This document shows positions 22,545 to 32,095 of a stretch of 64,000 nucleotides of DNA, piece after piece. The stretch covers positions 390,001-454,000 of the forward strand of contig JAUJYZ010001516.1 in NCBI GenBank assembly GCA_033675265.1, read 5' to 3'. This DNA comes from Actinostola sp. cb2023 (lineage: Eukaryota > Cnidaria > Anthozoa > Actiniaria > Actinostolidae). The notes beneath the pieces were generated by a model. It saw nothing but the letters and a program-made list of their open reading frames with translations, was not told the DNA's origin and made no database searches. Position 1 is the stretch's first letter. Every line of letters begins with the position of its first letter. Both the position numbers and the translations under genes were made by a program.

Positions 22545-22840
22545 GTGCGATGTGTCTGTGGCTTAGTAAGAACTCGATCGTAATTTTATTGAGTTTGTGA
22601 AATCGTTTCTTGCAAGGTAATCGAAATGTGCTTCGCCATGCAGCTGTCAGCTAGGAGTGTGAGTGTTGAAGCTAATTACGTATGCATGCTCTACTGAGTC
22701 ACGCAACGAGTGACTTAAATTCTGCAAGTAACTGTAGGCTAAAACTACTTCTGTATGATGATACAAGCTATTAGGTTTCACATTTAAAATCTATCAAAAC
22801 AGCTTTATTAAGAAGCCCAAGTTCACGCTAGTAGAGCGTC
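22545..22840 (+). repeat. Segmental duplication block W', copy 1
   Basis: TGTCTGTGGCTTAGTAAGAA, GAGTTTGTGAAATCGTTTCT, CATGCTCTACTGAGTCACGC and AAGCCCAAGTTCACGCTAGT recur at 25745-26160. Confidence 0.85.
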
Positions 22841-22898
22841 TTGTTGTATTTTGGAAGAGGCATTAACTGGAACCAAAATGTTAAGGGGATATACTTTG

Positions 22899-23698
22899 CT
22901 AATGACCCTGTCCTACTTGCACCCAACCAACAAGTTTTGCTTTGAAGTCTCTTTTCATGAGAGCGTAGAGTAGTGGATTCAGCAAAGATGATCCAGCGAC
23001 GCTGAAAAGGGATGTTTGTTGGAGCTGAATGGGGACGAGATCAGGTCTACCAAGTACAGACTCAACCACAGTCATGTACAGGACAGGAAGCCAGCTGACA
23101 AGGAAAACAGACGCTACCACTATAAACACCTTGACCGTCTTTCCCTCGAGTGATGCTCTTCTCGCTCCCTCTCGCTGCTCGTTTGTGATGTCCATTATCT
23201 TCTTGATCATTGCTGCGTGGGATCGTAGACGTAGCCAGATACGCACGTACGCAATGACGATGGAGACGTAAGGGACGATCACGAATACCACCAAGGCTAC
23301 CACAAGGAAGTATTTATGATACACAGACTTTCCATCGACATACCATGCCAGTGGGATCAGCGTGAAAAGAAATGACGTCATCCAGACAACGATCAGGATT
23401 TTCCTGTAATACTTTTGTAGCTTGTTTTTATATCCAAAGGGGTCGATAACTTTACTGCGCAAAGGTTTAACACGCCCAAAATCATAATAAAGAATACGAT
23501 GAAACCTGTGGCCTTGTAGTATGTTGTTGATAATTGCATGGGCAGAAGTACCCCTCCAGTTAACATATCCGATACAGCTAGTGACACCACAAAGTAGTTG
23601 GTAAAAGTCCTGAGTTCCCGGATGACAATCACCATGGTGATGACAGCAACGTTTGTTGTCACCACGAGAACACATGTTACGATCAGAGCTTCTTCCAT
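22899..23698 (-). pseudogene. Class A GPCR pseudogene, copy 3 (19-bp deletion at the DRY motif)
   Basis: The first half reads MEEALIVTCVLVVTTNVAVI through TM2 and TM3 to NLCAV, then leaves frame at about 23451/23452. The second half resumes as VIDPFGYKNKLQ in another frame and continues through TM4-TM7 with SWLP and NPLLY to a stop at 22899. Against copy 2, 19 bases are missing between CGATAACT and TTACTGCGC, exactly the stretch encoding WDRYT. A receptor made from either frame would be truncated or lack the G-protein-activating motif. The rest is well preserved, so inactivation is recent. Loops ECL1 (MQLSTTYYKATGF) and ECL2 (WYVDGKS) match copy 1, and ICL3 (SHAAMIKK) matches copy 4. A splice-acceptor-like TTCTTTTTTAG precedes the ATG. 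Confidence 0.9.
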
Positions 23699-23820
23699 CT
23701 AAAAAAGAAATAGAAACGCCTAAACTTTAGAATAAACCGCCACATATGTGCATAACAATAGATCTATTGTATTATGCGTCGTGTAAATTCTGTGTATATG
23801 AAATTATTAGATCTGTTCCT

Positions 23821-23936
23821 CTGGGCCTGGTTGTTCGACAGGCGATTAGCGCTAATCCAGGATTAAATCTTAAGAAAACTATTGATGCTAAATCCAGGAT
23901 TAGCGCTAATCGACTTTCGAACAACCGGCCCCTGGT
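23821..23936. mobile_element. Short hairpin element with GGTTGTTCGA ends
   Basis: GGGCCTGGTTGTTCGA on the left pairs with TCGAACAACCGGCCCC on the right. Both sides carry GATTAGCGCTAATC, itself a palindrome, and CCAGGATTA. Elements of this pattern occur in several invertebrate genomes (from memory). Confidence 0.75.
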
Positions 23937-24290
23937 TGGTTAGCTTTTATCCACTATATTTACACAAACGGCCATTCAGCGACTTTTGTTTTTAATTTCA
24001 CATGCTGATGATCTTTCAAATTACCGACGGTCCGTAATAACTTTTTTAATCAGCAGCCAAGACTCATGAATATTAAGAGAATTATATTGATCTATTTTAA
24101 GAAACATGACACCAAAACTGAAATATCACATCATCTCGTTAATTGCCTCGATTGCGCCACCGAATCCGAATCTTTTTATCCCCTTTGAAATCACCCGAAC
24201 CTGTTTGTTTACACCGAGAAAACTAGGCTTGACGTCAGCGTTTATGGAAAGCGCACTTTTCGCCGTCCACACTAATACATTAGAGTTCCG
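23937..24290. other. No recognisable feature
   Basis: Unique-looking spacer between the hairpin and block V. Confidence 0.45.
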
Positions 24291-24291
24291 T

Positions 24292-24720
24292 TTATAGACG
24301 TCTCCACAATGGAGAGCGTTTTGAAATTTAGCCGTTTTCCATGAAAACTACCATCGTGTCCTATCGTTTCAGTGTTGATGCAAGACCAAACGCATCGAGA
24401 TGTATGCGTTTTCAGAGACGAAAACGCATTTATTTATTTATTTACAAAACTTCCACCATACAAAATAACAGGGGAAAAGAAAAAAAAAGATAATAAAAAA
24501 AAAGATAATAAGATAATTATAAGATGTATGGTGAGGGTCACACAACAGAGCTAGGCTCTACATTAAGTGCGCCCAGGTGAAACGAATGAATCCGTGCCGT
24601 GACCGTGCCGTGCCGTGCCGTGCCGTGCCGCCGTGGTTTTTCACAGTCATACGAAATCTGCTCTAGTGTGGACGGGGCCTAAAAGCACACTATAACATCT
24701 GTTTGTTATCACTGCATGTT
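24292..24720. repeat. Segmental duplication block V, copy 1, with a CCGTG repeat
   Basis: CACAATGGAGAGCGTTTTG, AACGCATCGAGATGTATGCG and AATCTGCTCTAGTGTGG recur at 28718-28905. This copy is interrupted by an A-rich patch (24475-24520) and by a half copy of the GTGCC-repeat element (24578-24660) that is complete at 42878-43027. A looser relative of the block's GAAAACGCA...TAGTGTGG end lies at about 37560-37700. Confidence 0.8.
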
Positions 24721-25004
24721 AACACCGGATCAAAAGCGTAGAAGTTTTTGCTTCCATTTGAAGACATCTCATATTTTAGGTCGAGTATTTTAAGACGATC
24801 TTTCTTTGTAAAACCATCACCACCATACATGACAACCGCTATTGTATCAAGCTCTTCTACTTAAAAGTAGCGGCACCCTTTGAAAACGATGCAAAATAAA
24901 TAAAAATAAAAATGATTGAATACACTGAACCTGCTGTATTCCCGTGATATTTGTACGATAAATATACAACGGTCATTGAAATATGACTTAACAAAACACA
25001 TGTC
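24721..25004. other. No recognisable feature
   Basis: AT-rich spacer. Confidence 0.45.
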
Positions 25005-25345
25005 GGATCCCACATTTTATGTTTTTATCATTATGCATGTAGCTCAGCCTCGTTGTTCTCCTGTTGAAATAAAGTCGTCTTTACTCTACTTTATGTGTTT
25101 TAGAACTTACCTTTATCTGCCAGGGTTTTTGTTTTGTACAGTTGGTGACTCAGTCAGTATTGTCAACTTTCTTCTCAATAACTATAAACTTCGGCGGGTG
25201 GATAGGAGGGTTATGTATGGTGAATAGTAATCTAATAGGCTCAATGAAAACCAGCCACTGACTGATTTGACTACCTTCTATAAATAAAGCTTTATTATTA
25301 TTAACTATGCTAGAATAATTAGAGTGACCGTTTAATCATTTATTA
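25005..25345 (+). repeat. Segmental duplication block X, copy 2
   Basis: Matches 18490-18775. It includes TGTTGAAATAAAGTCGTC, which looks like the 3' tail of a non-LTR retrotransposon, so part of block X may itself be a retroelement remnant. Confidence 0.8.
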
Positions 25346-25489
25346 CTCGGGCTTCCTGTCGAAGGCCCGAGCCTAAAAATGCAGGCTGTTCTTCTTTATC
25401 GTCGTCATGTTTCTACGCCAAATCTGCAAGTGGTCACCATAGCGCATGCGTGTTTACCGCTGTCGGTACTAAATCACGGGGCCATACTG

Positions 25490-25520
<31 letters not shown>

Positions 25521-26275
25521 CAGAAGTTGTGGTCAGCAGCTTATCAACGAAATTCAAGATGGCGGACGTACGTACGTATTTTAAAACGATAAATTAAATC
25601 ACCAGCATTCAAAAAGGATTCTGCCGTGCACCATTGATCGAGCCAGTCGAATTGTCATTAATACTGCTTCAAGTTAAATATGCAAATATCCTAGAGAATA
25701 TTTTTTGGCCTTGCAATTTTGTCTGAAACTGTGTATTTGTAACAGATGTCTGTGGCTTAGTAAGAACTCGTAATTTTATTGATGAGTTTGTGAAATCGTT
25801 TCTTGCAAGGTAATCGAAACTGATATATGCTTCGCCGACTGTCAGCTAGCAGTGTCAGTGTTAAAGCTAATTACGCATGCATGCTCTACTGAGTCACGCA
25901 ACGAGTGACCAAACGCTGTTTTCTGCACTATTTTCTGAAATAGTTCCCTAAAACCAGCTATTAAAATCTAAGGATGTTTTCGATTGCATTTTTGCCATTC
26001 ACTGACCCGTTCTGAGCGTGGAAATTCTGCTTTAAATTGTGCAAGTAATAGGCTAAAGCTACGTCTGTATGGTGATACAAATAACCTATTAGGTTTCACA
26101 TTTAAAATCTATCAAAACAGCTTTATTAAGAAGCCCGAGTTCACGCTAGTAGAGCGTCTAGTTTCGATATTGGTATCTCGGCACATGGCTCGGCAATAGT
26201 AGAATAAGTCTAATAGTGCTAGAATAATTAGAGTGATCATCCAATCGTATATTCGATATTTAAGAAATTTGTTGG
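25346..26275 (+). repeat. Segmental duplication blocks W and W', copy 2
   Basis: Matches 21328-21620 and then 22545-22840, with the intervening 0.9 kb of the first locus missing. Order X-W-W' is kept, but the GPCR follows only after the satellite and block Y. Confidence 0.8.
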
Positions 26276-26296
26276 ACATTTTCATTTCCAAAGTTT

Positions 26297-27418
26297 TCGA
26301 CATTTCCCATGGATGTTCCAATGTTTGCACATTTCCATGGATGTTCCAATGTTTTGCACATTTCCATGGATGTTCCAATGTTTGCACATTTCCATGGATG
26401 TTCCAATGTTTTGCACATTTCCATGGATGTTCCAATGTTTTGCACATTTCCATGGATGTTCCAATGTTTTGCACATTTCCATGGATGTTCCAATGTTTTG
26501 CACATTTCCATGGATGTTCCAATGTTTCTGACACATTTCCATGGATTTCCAATGTTTTGCACCTTTCCATGGATTTCCAATGTTTTGCACATTTCCATGG
26601 ATATTCCAATGTTTTGCACATTTCCATGGATGTTCCAATGTTTTGCACATTTCCATGGATGTTCCAATGTTTTGCACATTTCCATGGATGTTCCAATGTT
26701 TTGCACATTTCCATGGATGTTCCAATGTTTCTGACACATTTCCATGGATTTCCAATGTTTTGCACCTTTCCATGGATTTCCAATGTTTTGCACATTTCCA
26801 TGGATATTCCAATGTTTTGCACATTTCCATGGATATTCCAATGTTTTGCACATTTTCATGGATGTTCCAATGTTTCTGACACATTTCCATGGATTTCCAA
26901 TGTTTTGGACATTTTCATGGATATTCCAATGTTTTGCACATTTCCATGGATATTCCAATGTTTTGCACATTTTCATGGATGTTCCAATGTTTTGCACATT
27001 TTCATGGATGTTCCAATGTTTCTGACACATTTCCATGGATTTCCAATGTTTTGGACATTTTCATGGATATTCCAATGTTTTGCACATTTCCATGGATATT
27101 CCAATGTTTTGCACATTTTCATGGATGTTCCAATGTTTTGCACATTTTCATGGATGTTCCAATGTTTCTGACACATTTCCATGGATTTCCAATGTTTTGG
27201 ACATTTTCATGGATTTCCAATGTTTTGCACCTTTCCATGGATTTCCAAGGTATTGGACATTTTCATGGATTTCCAATGTTTTGCACCTTTCCATGGATTT
27301 CCAAGGTATTGGACATTTTCATGGATTTCCAATGTTTCTGACACATTTCCATGGATGTTCCAATGTTTTGCACATTTCCATGGATTTCCAATGTTTTGGA
27401 CATTCCGAACAATTTCCA
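26297..27418 (+). repeat. 28-29 bp minisatellite (CCATGGATGTTCCAATGTTT), 1.1 kb
   Basis: About 39 units of TTCCATGGAT(G/A)TTCCAATG with TTTTGCACAT. Variants (TTTCTGACACATTTCC, TTTTGGACATT, ACCTTTCC) form a higher-order pattern repeating every 145-146 bases, with marker TTTCTGACACA near 26525, 26728, 26873, 27019, 27165 and 27335. Long open frames on both strands (up to 312 aa) are repeat artefacts. The unit resembles the 12-bp array at 6.5 kb. Confidence 0.97.
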
Positions 27419-27429
27419 AGTACATATAT

Positions 27430-27725
27430 CTCTTTAGGCTCGCAAATGATTATGGTGAAATGCATCGTCGACATCTTTTTTCTGCAACAGAGTTTCTTTG
27501 GCATTTTTCCGGTCATTTTCACTCTTGACCTTACCAATTTACACTAGTCAATGAAAATAACTTTTCCAATTCAGATCCTCTGTGATCTCATTTCAAGAGA
27601 GCATTTTCAAGAGAGTTTTCGATTCACCAAAGACGACCCAGCAATGCTTTGCCGTTTTTTTTACCTCGCCTCATTCCTCTCCCGTCCCTGCTAGGAACGC
27701 CTGCTTGCAAGCTATATACAGTTTA
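27430..27725 (+). repeat. Segmental duplication block Y, copy 2
   Basis: Matches 19080-19450 and ends about 35 bases before the stop codon of GPCR copy 4. Confidence 0.85.
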
Positions 27726-27761
27726 GTGTATCATACAGCTTCGTAAGAATTGATCTATCAT

Positions 27762-28643
27762 TTAAGATGTTGTGTTGCCCATCCCAGACGATTGTTGGTC
27801 ATCACTTGAGATTCTTATGCGACGCCATTGTGCTTTAAAATCTCTTTTCATGAGAGCATAGAGCAGTGGATTGACCAATGATGAGCCAGCAATTGTAAAA
27901 AGAGATACAGGGATAAGTTGATGAGGAATGAGATCAGGTCTACCGACAAGTGCACTATCCATCACTGTCATGTACAGGACAGGAAGCCAGCATATGAGAA
28001 AACCAACCATTACCACTATGAACACCTTGACCGTCTTGCCCTCGAGTGATGCTCTTCTCGCTCCCTCTCGCTGTTCGTTTGTGATGTCCAGTCTCTTCTT
28101 GATCATTGCCGCATGGGATCGTAGACGTAACCAGATACGTACGTACGCAATGACGATGGAGACGTAAGGGACGATCACGAATACCACCAAGGCTACGACA
28201 AGGAAGTATTTATGATACACAGACTGAAGATCAGCATTCCATGCCAGTGGGATCAGCGTGAAAAGAAGAGATGTCATCCAGACAGCGATCAGGATTTTCT
28301 TGTAATACTTCTGTAGCTTGTTTTTATATCCAAAGGGGTCGATAACTGCAGTATATCTATCCCACGTTACTGCGCAAAGGTTTAACACGCCAGATGACAT
28401 AATAAAGAATACGATGAAACCTGTGGCCTTAGCATATTCAGATAACAGCAACGGAATATGTACCACTCCAGTTAGCATATCCGATACAGCTAGTGACACC
28501 ACAAAGTAGTTGGTAAAAGTCCTGAGTTCCCGGATGACAATCACCATGGTGATGACAGCAACGTTTGCTGTCACCACGAGAACACATGTTACGATCAGAG
28601 CTTCTTCCATGTGAAGCAAACAAGTGAACGTGGAATTAGCCAA
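27762..28643 (-). CDS. Class A (rhodopsin-type) GPCR, copy 4
   Basis: A 293-residue receptor and the most divergent of the set. It begins MANSTFTCLLH before the shared MEEALIVTCV, so it has an 11-residue extension with one N-glycosylation sequon (NST at 3-5). Here the bases before MEEAL are TTTGCTTCAC rather than an AG acceptor, so the extension is probably genuine. WDRY is at about 94-97, TM6 has the canonical CWLP (about 218-221) and NPLLY is at about 258-262. The tail QWRRIRISSDDQQSSGMGNTTS differs from the other copies and is rich in Ser, possible kinase sites. ECL3 (ALVGRPDLIPHQLIPVSLF) also differs. No TM3 or ECL2 cysteine. It looks intact and is the best candidate for a functional, separately evolving member. 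Start alternatives: 28643 or 28610. Confidence 0.9.
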   Translation of the reverse strand: MANSTFTCLLHMEEALIVTCVLVVTANVAVITMVIVIRELRTFTNYFVVSLAVSDMLTGVVHIPLLLSEYAKATGFIVFFIMSSGVLNLCAVTWDRYTAVIDPFGYKNKLQKYYKKILIAVWMTSLLFTLIPLAWNADLQSVYHKYFLVVALVVFVIVPYVSIVIAYVRIWLRLRSHAAMIKKRLDITNEQREGARRASLEGKTVKVFIVVMVGFLICWLPVLYMTVMDSALVGRPDLIPHQLIPVSLFTIAGSSLVNPLLYALMKRDFKAQWRRIRISSDDQQSSGMGNTTS

Positions 28644-28711
28644 AAACCACGCACTGAATTAGTTGTGCTTTCTTCTTCAGAGGTGCAAGGACAATATATA
28701 TGAACTGCGCT

Positions 28712-28910
28712 AAATCTTCCACAATGGAGAGCGTTTTGGAATTAGCCGTTTTCTATGAAAACTACCATCGTTTCCTATCGTTTCAGTGTGGAAGCAAGGC
28801 CAAACGCATCGAGATGTATGCGTTTTCAGAGACGAAATCTGCTCTAGTGTGGGGGGCCTATAAAAGCGCACTATAACATCCGGTTTGTTATCAATGCATG
28901 CTAACATCTT
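28712..28910 (+). repeat. Segmental duplication block V, copy 2
   Basis: CCACAATGGAGAGCGTTTTG, CCAAACGCATCGAGATGTAT and TGCTCTAGTGTGG match 24292-24720 without that copy's insertions. Confidence 0.82.
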
Positions 28911-29509
28911 CTCTCCTGCGCGCTTTCGTTCAATACTTATATATATACAGAACATTGGGGTTGTGATTGATATGTTATACCTTTATGGGGGTCTGGAACT
29001 AAAGTTTTCCCACATTACCTAATCATTTTCGGTGAATAAATATTTGATTTTCCTTTAGCAAACGTCTCCATAAAATGCCTTTTTCTTTAATCTTGATCGT
29101 GCAGTACCTTGAACATTAGGTCGGTCTGCTTGAGGTTATCATTGGTCGTGGTGAAATACTTTTTTTTCCTGTTAATTACAGCCGCAATGATTCGAGATTA
29201 GATGGCCAATCAGTTGTATTAATGGAAAGCAGCCCAATGCAATGCTGATTGATTTTTTTTTGGGGGGTATAAAATGTCTTTGACAGCAAACTGTAAGCGT
29301 TCGATTAAAAAAGCTACTATATATAGACTACAATTTCTATATTAAGTAAACTGAACGCATTGAGACGTGAGTTTAATGCGTTAAACAAGAACTTATTATT
29401 ATTAGCATAAACCATCCAGTGGTCTATCGCAAATCCTGCAATCTGATTGGTTCGCTACTAGTGGTCTGTCAGCGCATAGACCCCGAGTAGAGGTAAACTA
29501 ACACTGAAA
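28911..29509. other. No recognisable feature
   Basis: Unique-looking, with T-rich patches. Confidence 0.45.
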
Positions 29510-29683
29510 ATGGCCGCTTCGTCGTCGCGTTTTGCTAATGTTTCGGAGGAGTTTCTCGACGAATTATTGTCTGTTGCTTGTTTCTGTCATTTTCTGCTGA
29601 CCTACTGGATGGTTTGTATAGGAAATACCACAGTTCGAGAAGAATTAATAAAAATACCACGCGTATTTGATGAAAGTGGGTGA
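29510..29683 (+). pseudogene. Possible relic of a recombinase-like first exon (MAASSSRFANVSEEF...)
   Basis: A 57-residue frame opens MAASSSRFANVSEEFLDELL. From memory, starts such as MA(A)SRF-x-x-(V/L)-(S/T)-EEEL are typical of anthozoan proteins related to QRICH1/ZMYM2 and Crypton-type tyrosine recombinases. The match ends after about 20 residues, and the rest (SVACFCHFLLTYWM...) is unrelated sequence running into a hairpin. This would be a truncated 5' end carried by a repeat, not a working gene. Confidence 0.35.
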
Positions 29684-29745
29684 ATACCACGAGTGCGTAG
29701 CAAATACGCGCGGTATTTTTTCATCAATTCTTCGAGAACTAAGTT
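29612..29745. repeat. Imperfect hairpin
   Basis: TTCGAGAAGAATTAATAAAA with AATACCACGCG(T)ATTTG on the left pairs with CAAATACGCGCGGTATT and TCATCAATTCTTCGAGAAC on the right. Confidence 0.7.
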
Positions 29746-29754
29746 GTATCTCCC

Positions 29755-29972
29755 ATTAATAACACACCTACTAAAATATGAGTTTCTTTATAAAGCAAAA
29801 AAAAAGGTATGTAGCAAGTCGCTCGTAACGCAATTACAACCACAAATAATAAAATAGCACATGTGCAATTTTTCTTAAAACCATGCAATTAATTAATTGC
29901 ACGCTATTAAGAAAAAATCCACTATCAATCAGCCAATCAGAAACGAGTATTTTGTGTAGGTGTGTTATTAAT
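29755..29972. mobile_element. MITE, 218 bp, about 32-bp terminal inverted repeats
   Basis: ATTAATAACACACCTACTAA at the left and TAGGTGTGTTATTAAT at the right. The interior carries GCAATTAATTAATTGC. No transposase. Confidence 0.85.
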
Positions 29973-30857
29973 GCTAAAACAATTAGACGTCTACTCGTTC
30001 TCGTTTTCCATGAGGATAGTCAGCGCCTCGTTGACTATTGCCTCTTAGTAGAAACTCAATCATGCTTGTTGACGTTGTTGCGGTATACATGCACTCCATT
30101 ATGAAACTATCTCTTTGAAATACAAAACACTATTCAGTTTAGCAGCATTAAAACAATTTCAAAAACCGAGAAACGACTTTGGAAAAGAAAGACAACAGCA
30201 AGAGACTATATAAGACCACACGACCTTCACAAGGCACGGAAAGGCCCTAACAAAGACTAATATGAACACAGATGTTTTCTACTAAAGAACATGGTTATGA
30301 AACTTATGCCAAGTTGTTTCATTTGTACATAAAATCTCAGAGGATGCTCAACTTACCAGTTATATTTTGTTAAGTACACTATACTCACTCTTACTCGCAC
30401 AAAGTGATTTACCTCAAGCGTTGAAAAAGTATTCAAAAATTCATTAATTATTCACGAGTTAATTAACCACAATCGAGGATCGTAATTTGTACCTTGAAAT
30501 CCCGTAAAGGTCCAAAGACTTGAAATAACGGACTAGGACTTTGAAATAGAATACCTTAATGTATTTAAAATATAATGACAGGAGCACATACGTACACAGA
30601 TAATTTTAATAATTTTAATAATTTTAATTAGTCATTAGTCATTAAAATGACTTTTTGAAGTCGTTCAATTCGGACTCATTCCCGATTGTCCGCCTTTTAA
30701 CATTACTTCAAAGTAATTCTGCATAGCGCAAAAGTAATGAAGTCGAATGCCTTGAGCCAATTAATGTTTTGTGTTTACATGCAAATGCTAAAACTCTATA
30801 ACATAGATGGCTCAAACCGATACGAAATATCACTGGAGAAAATGCACGCTCTTGGCC
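29973..30857. other. No recognisable feature (0.9 kb)
   Basis: A short AATTTTAATAATTTTAAT tract lies near 30603-30630. Confidence 0.5.
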
Positions 30858-31022
30858 GTAAATGTTGTGTAAATTTCGTGTAAATGTTGTGTAAATTTCG
30901 TGTAAATTTTGTGTAAATTTCGTGCAAATTCCGTGTAATTTCCGTGTATATTCCGTGTAAATTCCGTGTATATTCCGTGTAAATTTATTACACCAAATTT
31001 ACACAGAATGTACACAGAATGT
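30858..31022. repeat. 12-bp minisatellite (GTGTAAATTTCG)
   Basis: About 11 units of GTAAATTTCGTGT with TTCCGTGTATAT and TTGTGTAAAT variants. The right edge is inverted (ATTTACACAGAATGTACAC). Confidence 0.9.
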
Positions 31023-31300
31023 ACACTGGCCAAGAGCGCCGTGTGTTTTACCACCTGTTCTGAAATCTCTTGGAAGCACACGAAGTTACTTTGTGCGCGC
31101 AAGGTATCATGGGATCGTTCTCAGAGTCGAGTTATTCGTTTATAATTGGCTTGTTTATTAATGAATATGTAAACGTATTACACTACAATATTTTATCATC
31201 AACTTATTTTCTATGGCATAGGTTATATCACAAATCTACTTTGTTCTGATCAAGTGTGGTCACGTGATAAATCCGGGAGCTTGGGAACCGGCACTCCTTA

Positions 31301-31704
31301 ATTAGCCACTTTAGAAACGAGTGGAGGACTGGGAACGAGTTTTAAGAATTAATCTAATTAAAAAATGAACCCCATCACAAGAAAGAGCATATCAGAATTA
31401 GTAAGTTTTAGGAGTTTGATAGGGTTTGGAGAAACAGCAACTGAACTGCATACATTTAAAACCTGCAAAAATTACAAAGAAATGTATGGTTACTCGGGAC
31501 AAGCGTCCCTACTAAACATACATTTCTTTGTAATTTTTGCGATTTTTGGAAAGCTATTACTCGTTCAATATCTAACAAAACCTTTTGAAACTTTGTAATA
31601 ATGCTAATTCTGATATGCTCTTTCTTGTGATGGGGTTCATTTTATAATTAGATTAATTCTCAAAACTCGTTCCCAGTCCTTTACTCGTTTCTAAAGTGGC
31701 TAAT
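31301..31704. mobile_element. Inverted-repeat element, about 404 bp (TTAGCCACTTTAGAAACGAG ends)
   Basis: ATTAGCCACTTTAGAAACGA on the left pairs with TCGTTTCTAAAGTGGCTAAT on the right. The arms extend through GGGAACGAG, AATTAATCTAATTA and ACAAGAAAGAGCATATCAG. The centre is a second hairpin around ACAAAGAAATGTATG. A diverged copy lies at 10152-10445. Confidence 0.9.
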
Positions 31705-31883
31705 TGCTTGGTTTCAATCAGCTGTTAAAACTCCTTGAATCTCATTATTTGCTTCAAATGACGGGCAAACACTGCCCTCCATGTGCTATCAAACAGAGAC
31801 TATTCTATTGAAAAGTTGCAATTCAGCTGATGAAAATTCCTCACGAGACCGGAAGTGACGTCTAATAAAATCAAGCAATAGGA

Positions 31884-32095
31884 CGTTTTCATGATGGCAC
31901 CATTTGATTACAAGTACCAGAATGCATTGCGAATTTTCTTTCTTATTCAGATGTTTATTCCCTCATGAGAATAGTAAGACAATTGGTGCTACTTATCTAA
32001 CAAAAGAAAATGGGCAAAGCATTCTGGTTATTGTGGTGTATGACGTAGTATATGACGTAGTATATGACGTAGTATATGACGCCATCATGAAAGTA
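31884..32095. mobile_element. Imperfect MITE with an internal GTATATGACGTA repeat
   Basis: GTTTTCATGATGGCACC at the left and GACGCCATCATGAAAG at the right, with ACCAGAATGCATTG / CAAAGCATTCTGGT inside. At 32036-32082 the 13-base unit TGACGTAGTATA occurs four times. Confidence 0.75.

Noticed and set aside
26233..27547. Long open frames on both strands (up to 312 aa) such as HISMDVPMFCTFPWMFQCF
   Set aside because: They lie wholly in the 28-29 bp minisatellite, are open in several frames at once and have no start, domain or stop logic of a gene.
11659..28509. Plus-strand 62-80 aa frames such as MGTRSGLPSTDTTTVMYRTG, repeated at each receptor locus
   Set aside because: Antisense shadows of the conserved TM2-TM6 coding sequence, present only because the receptors are paralogs.
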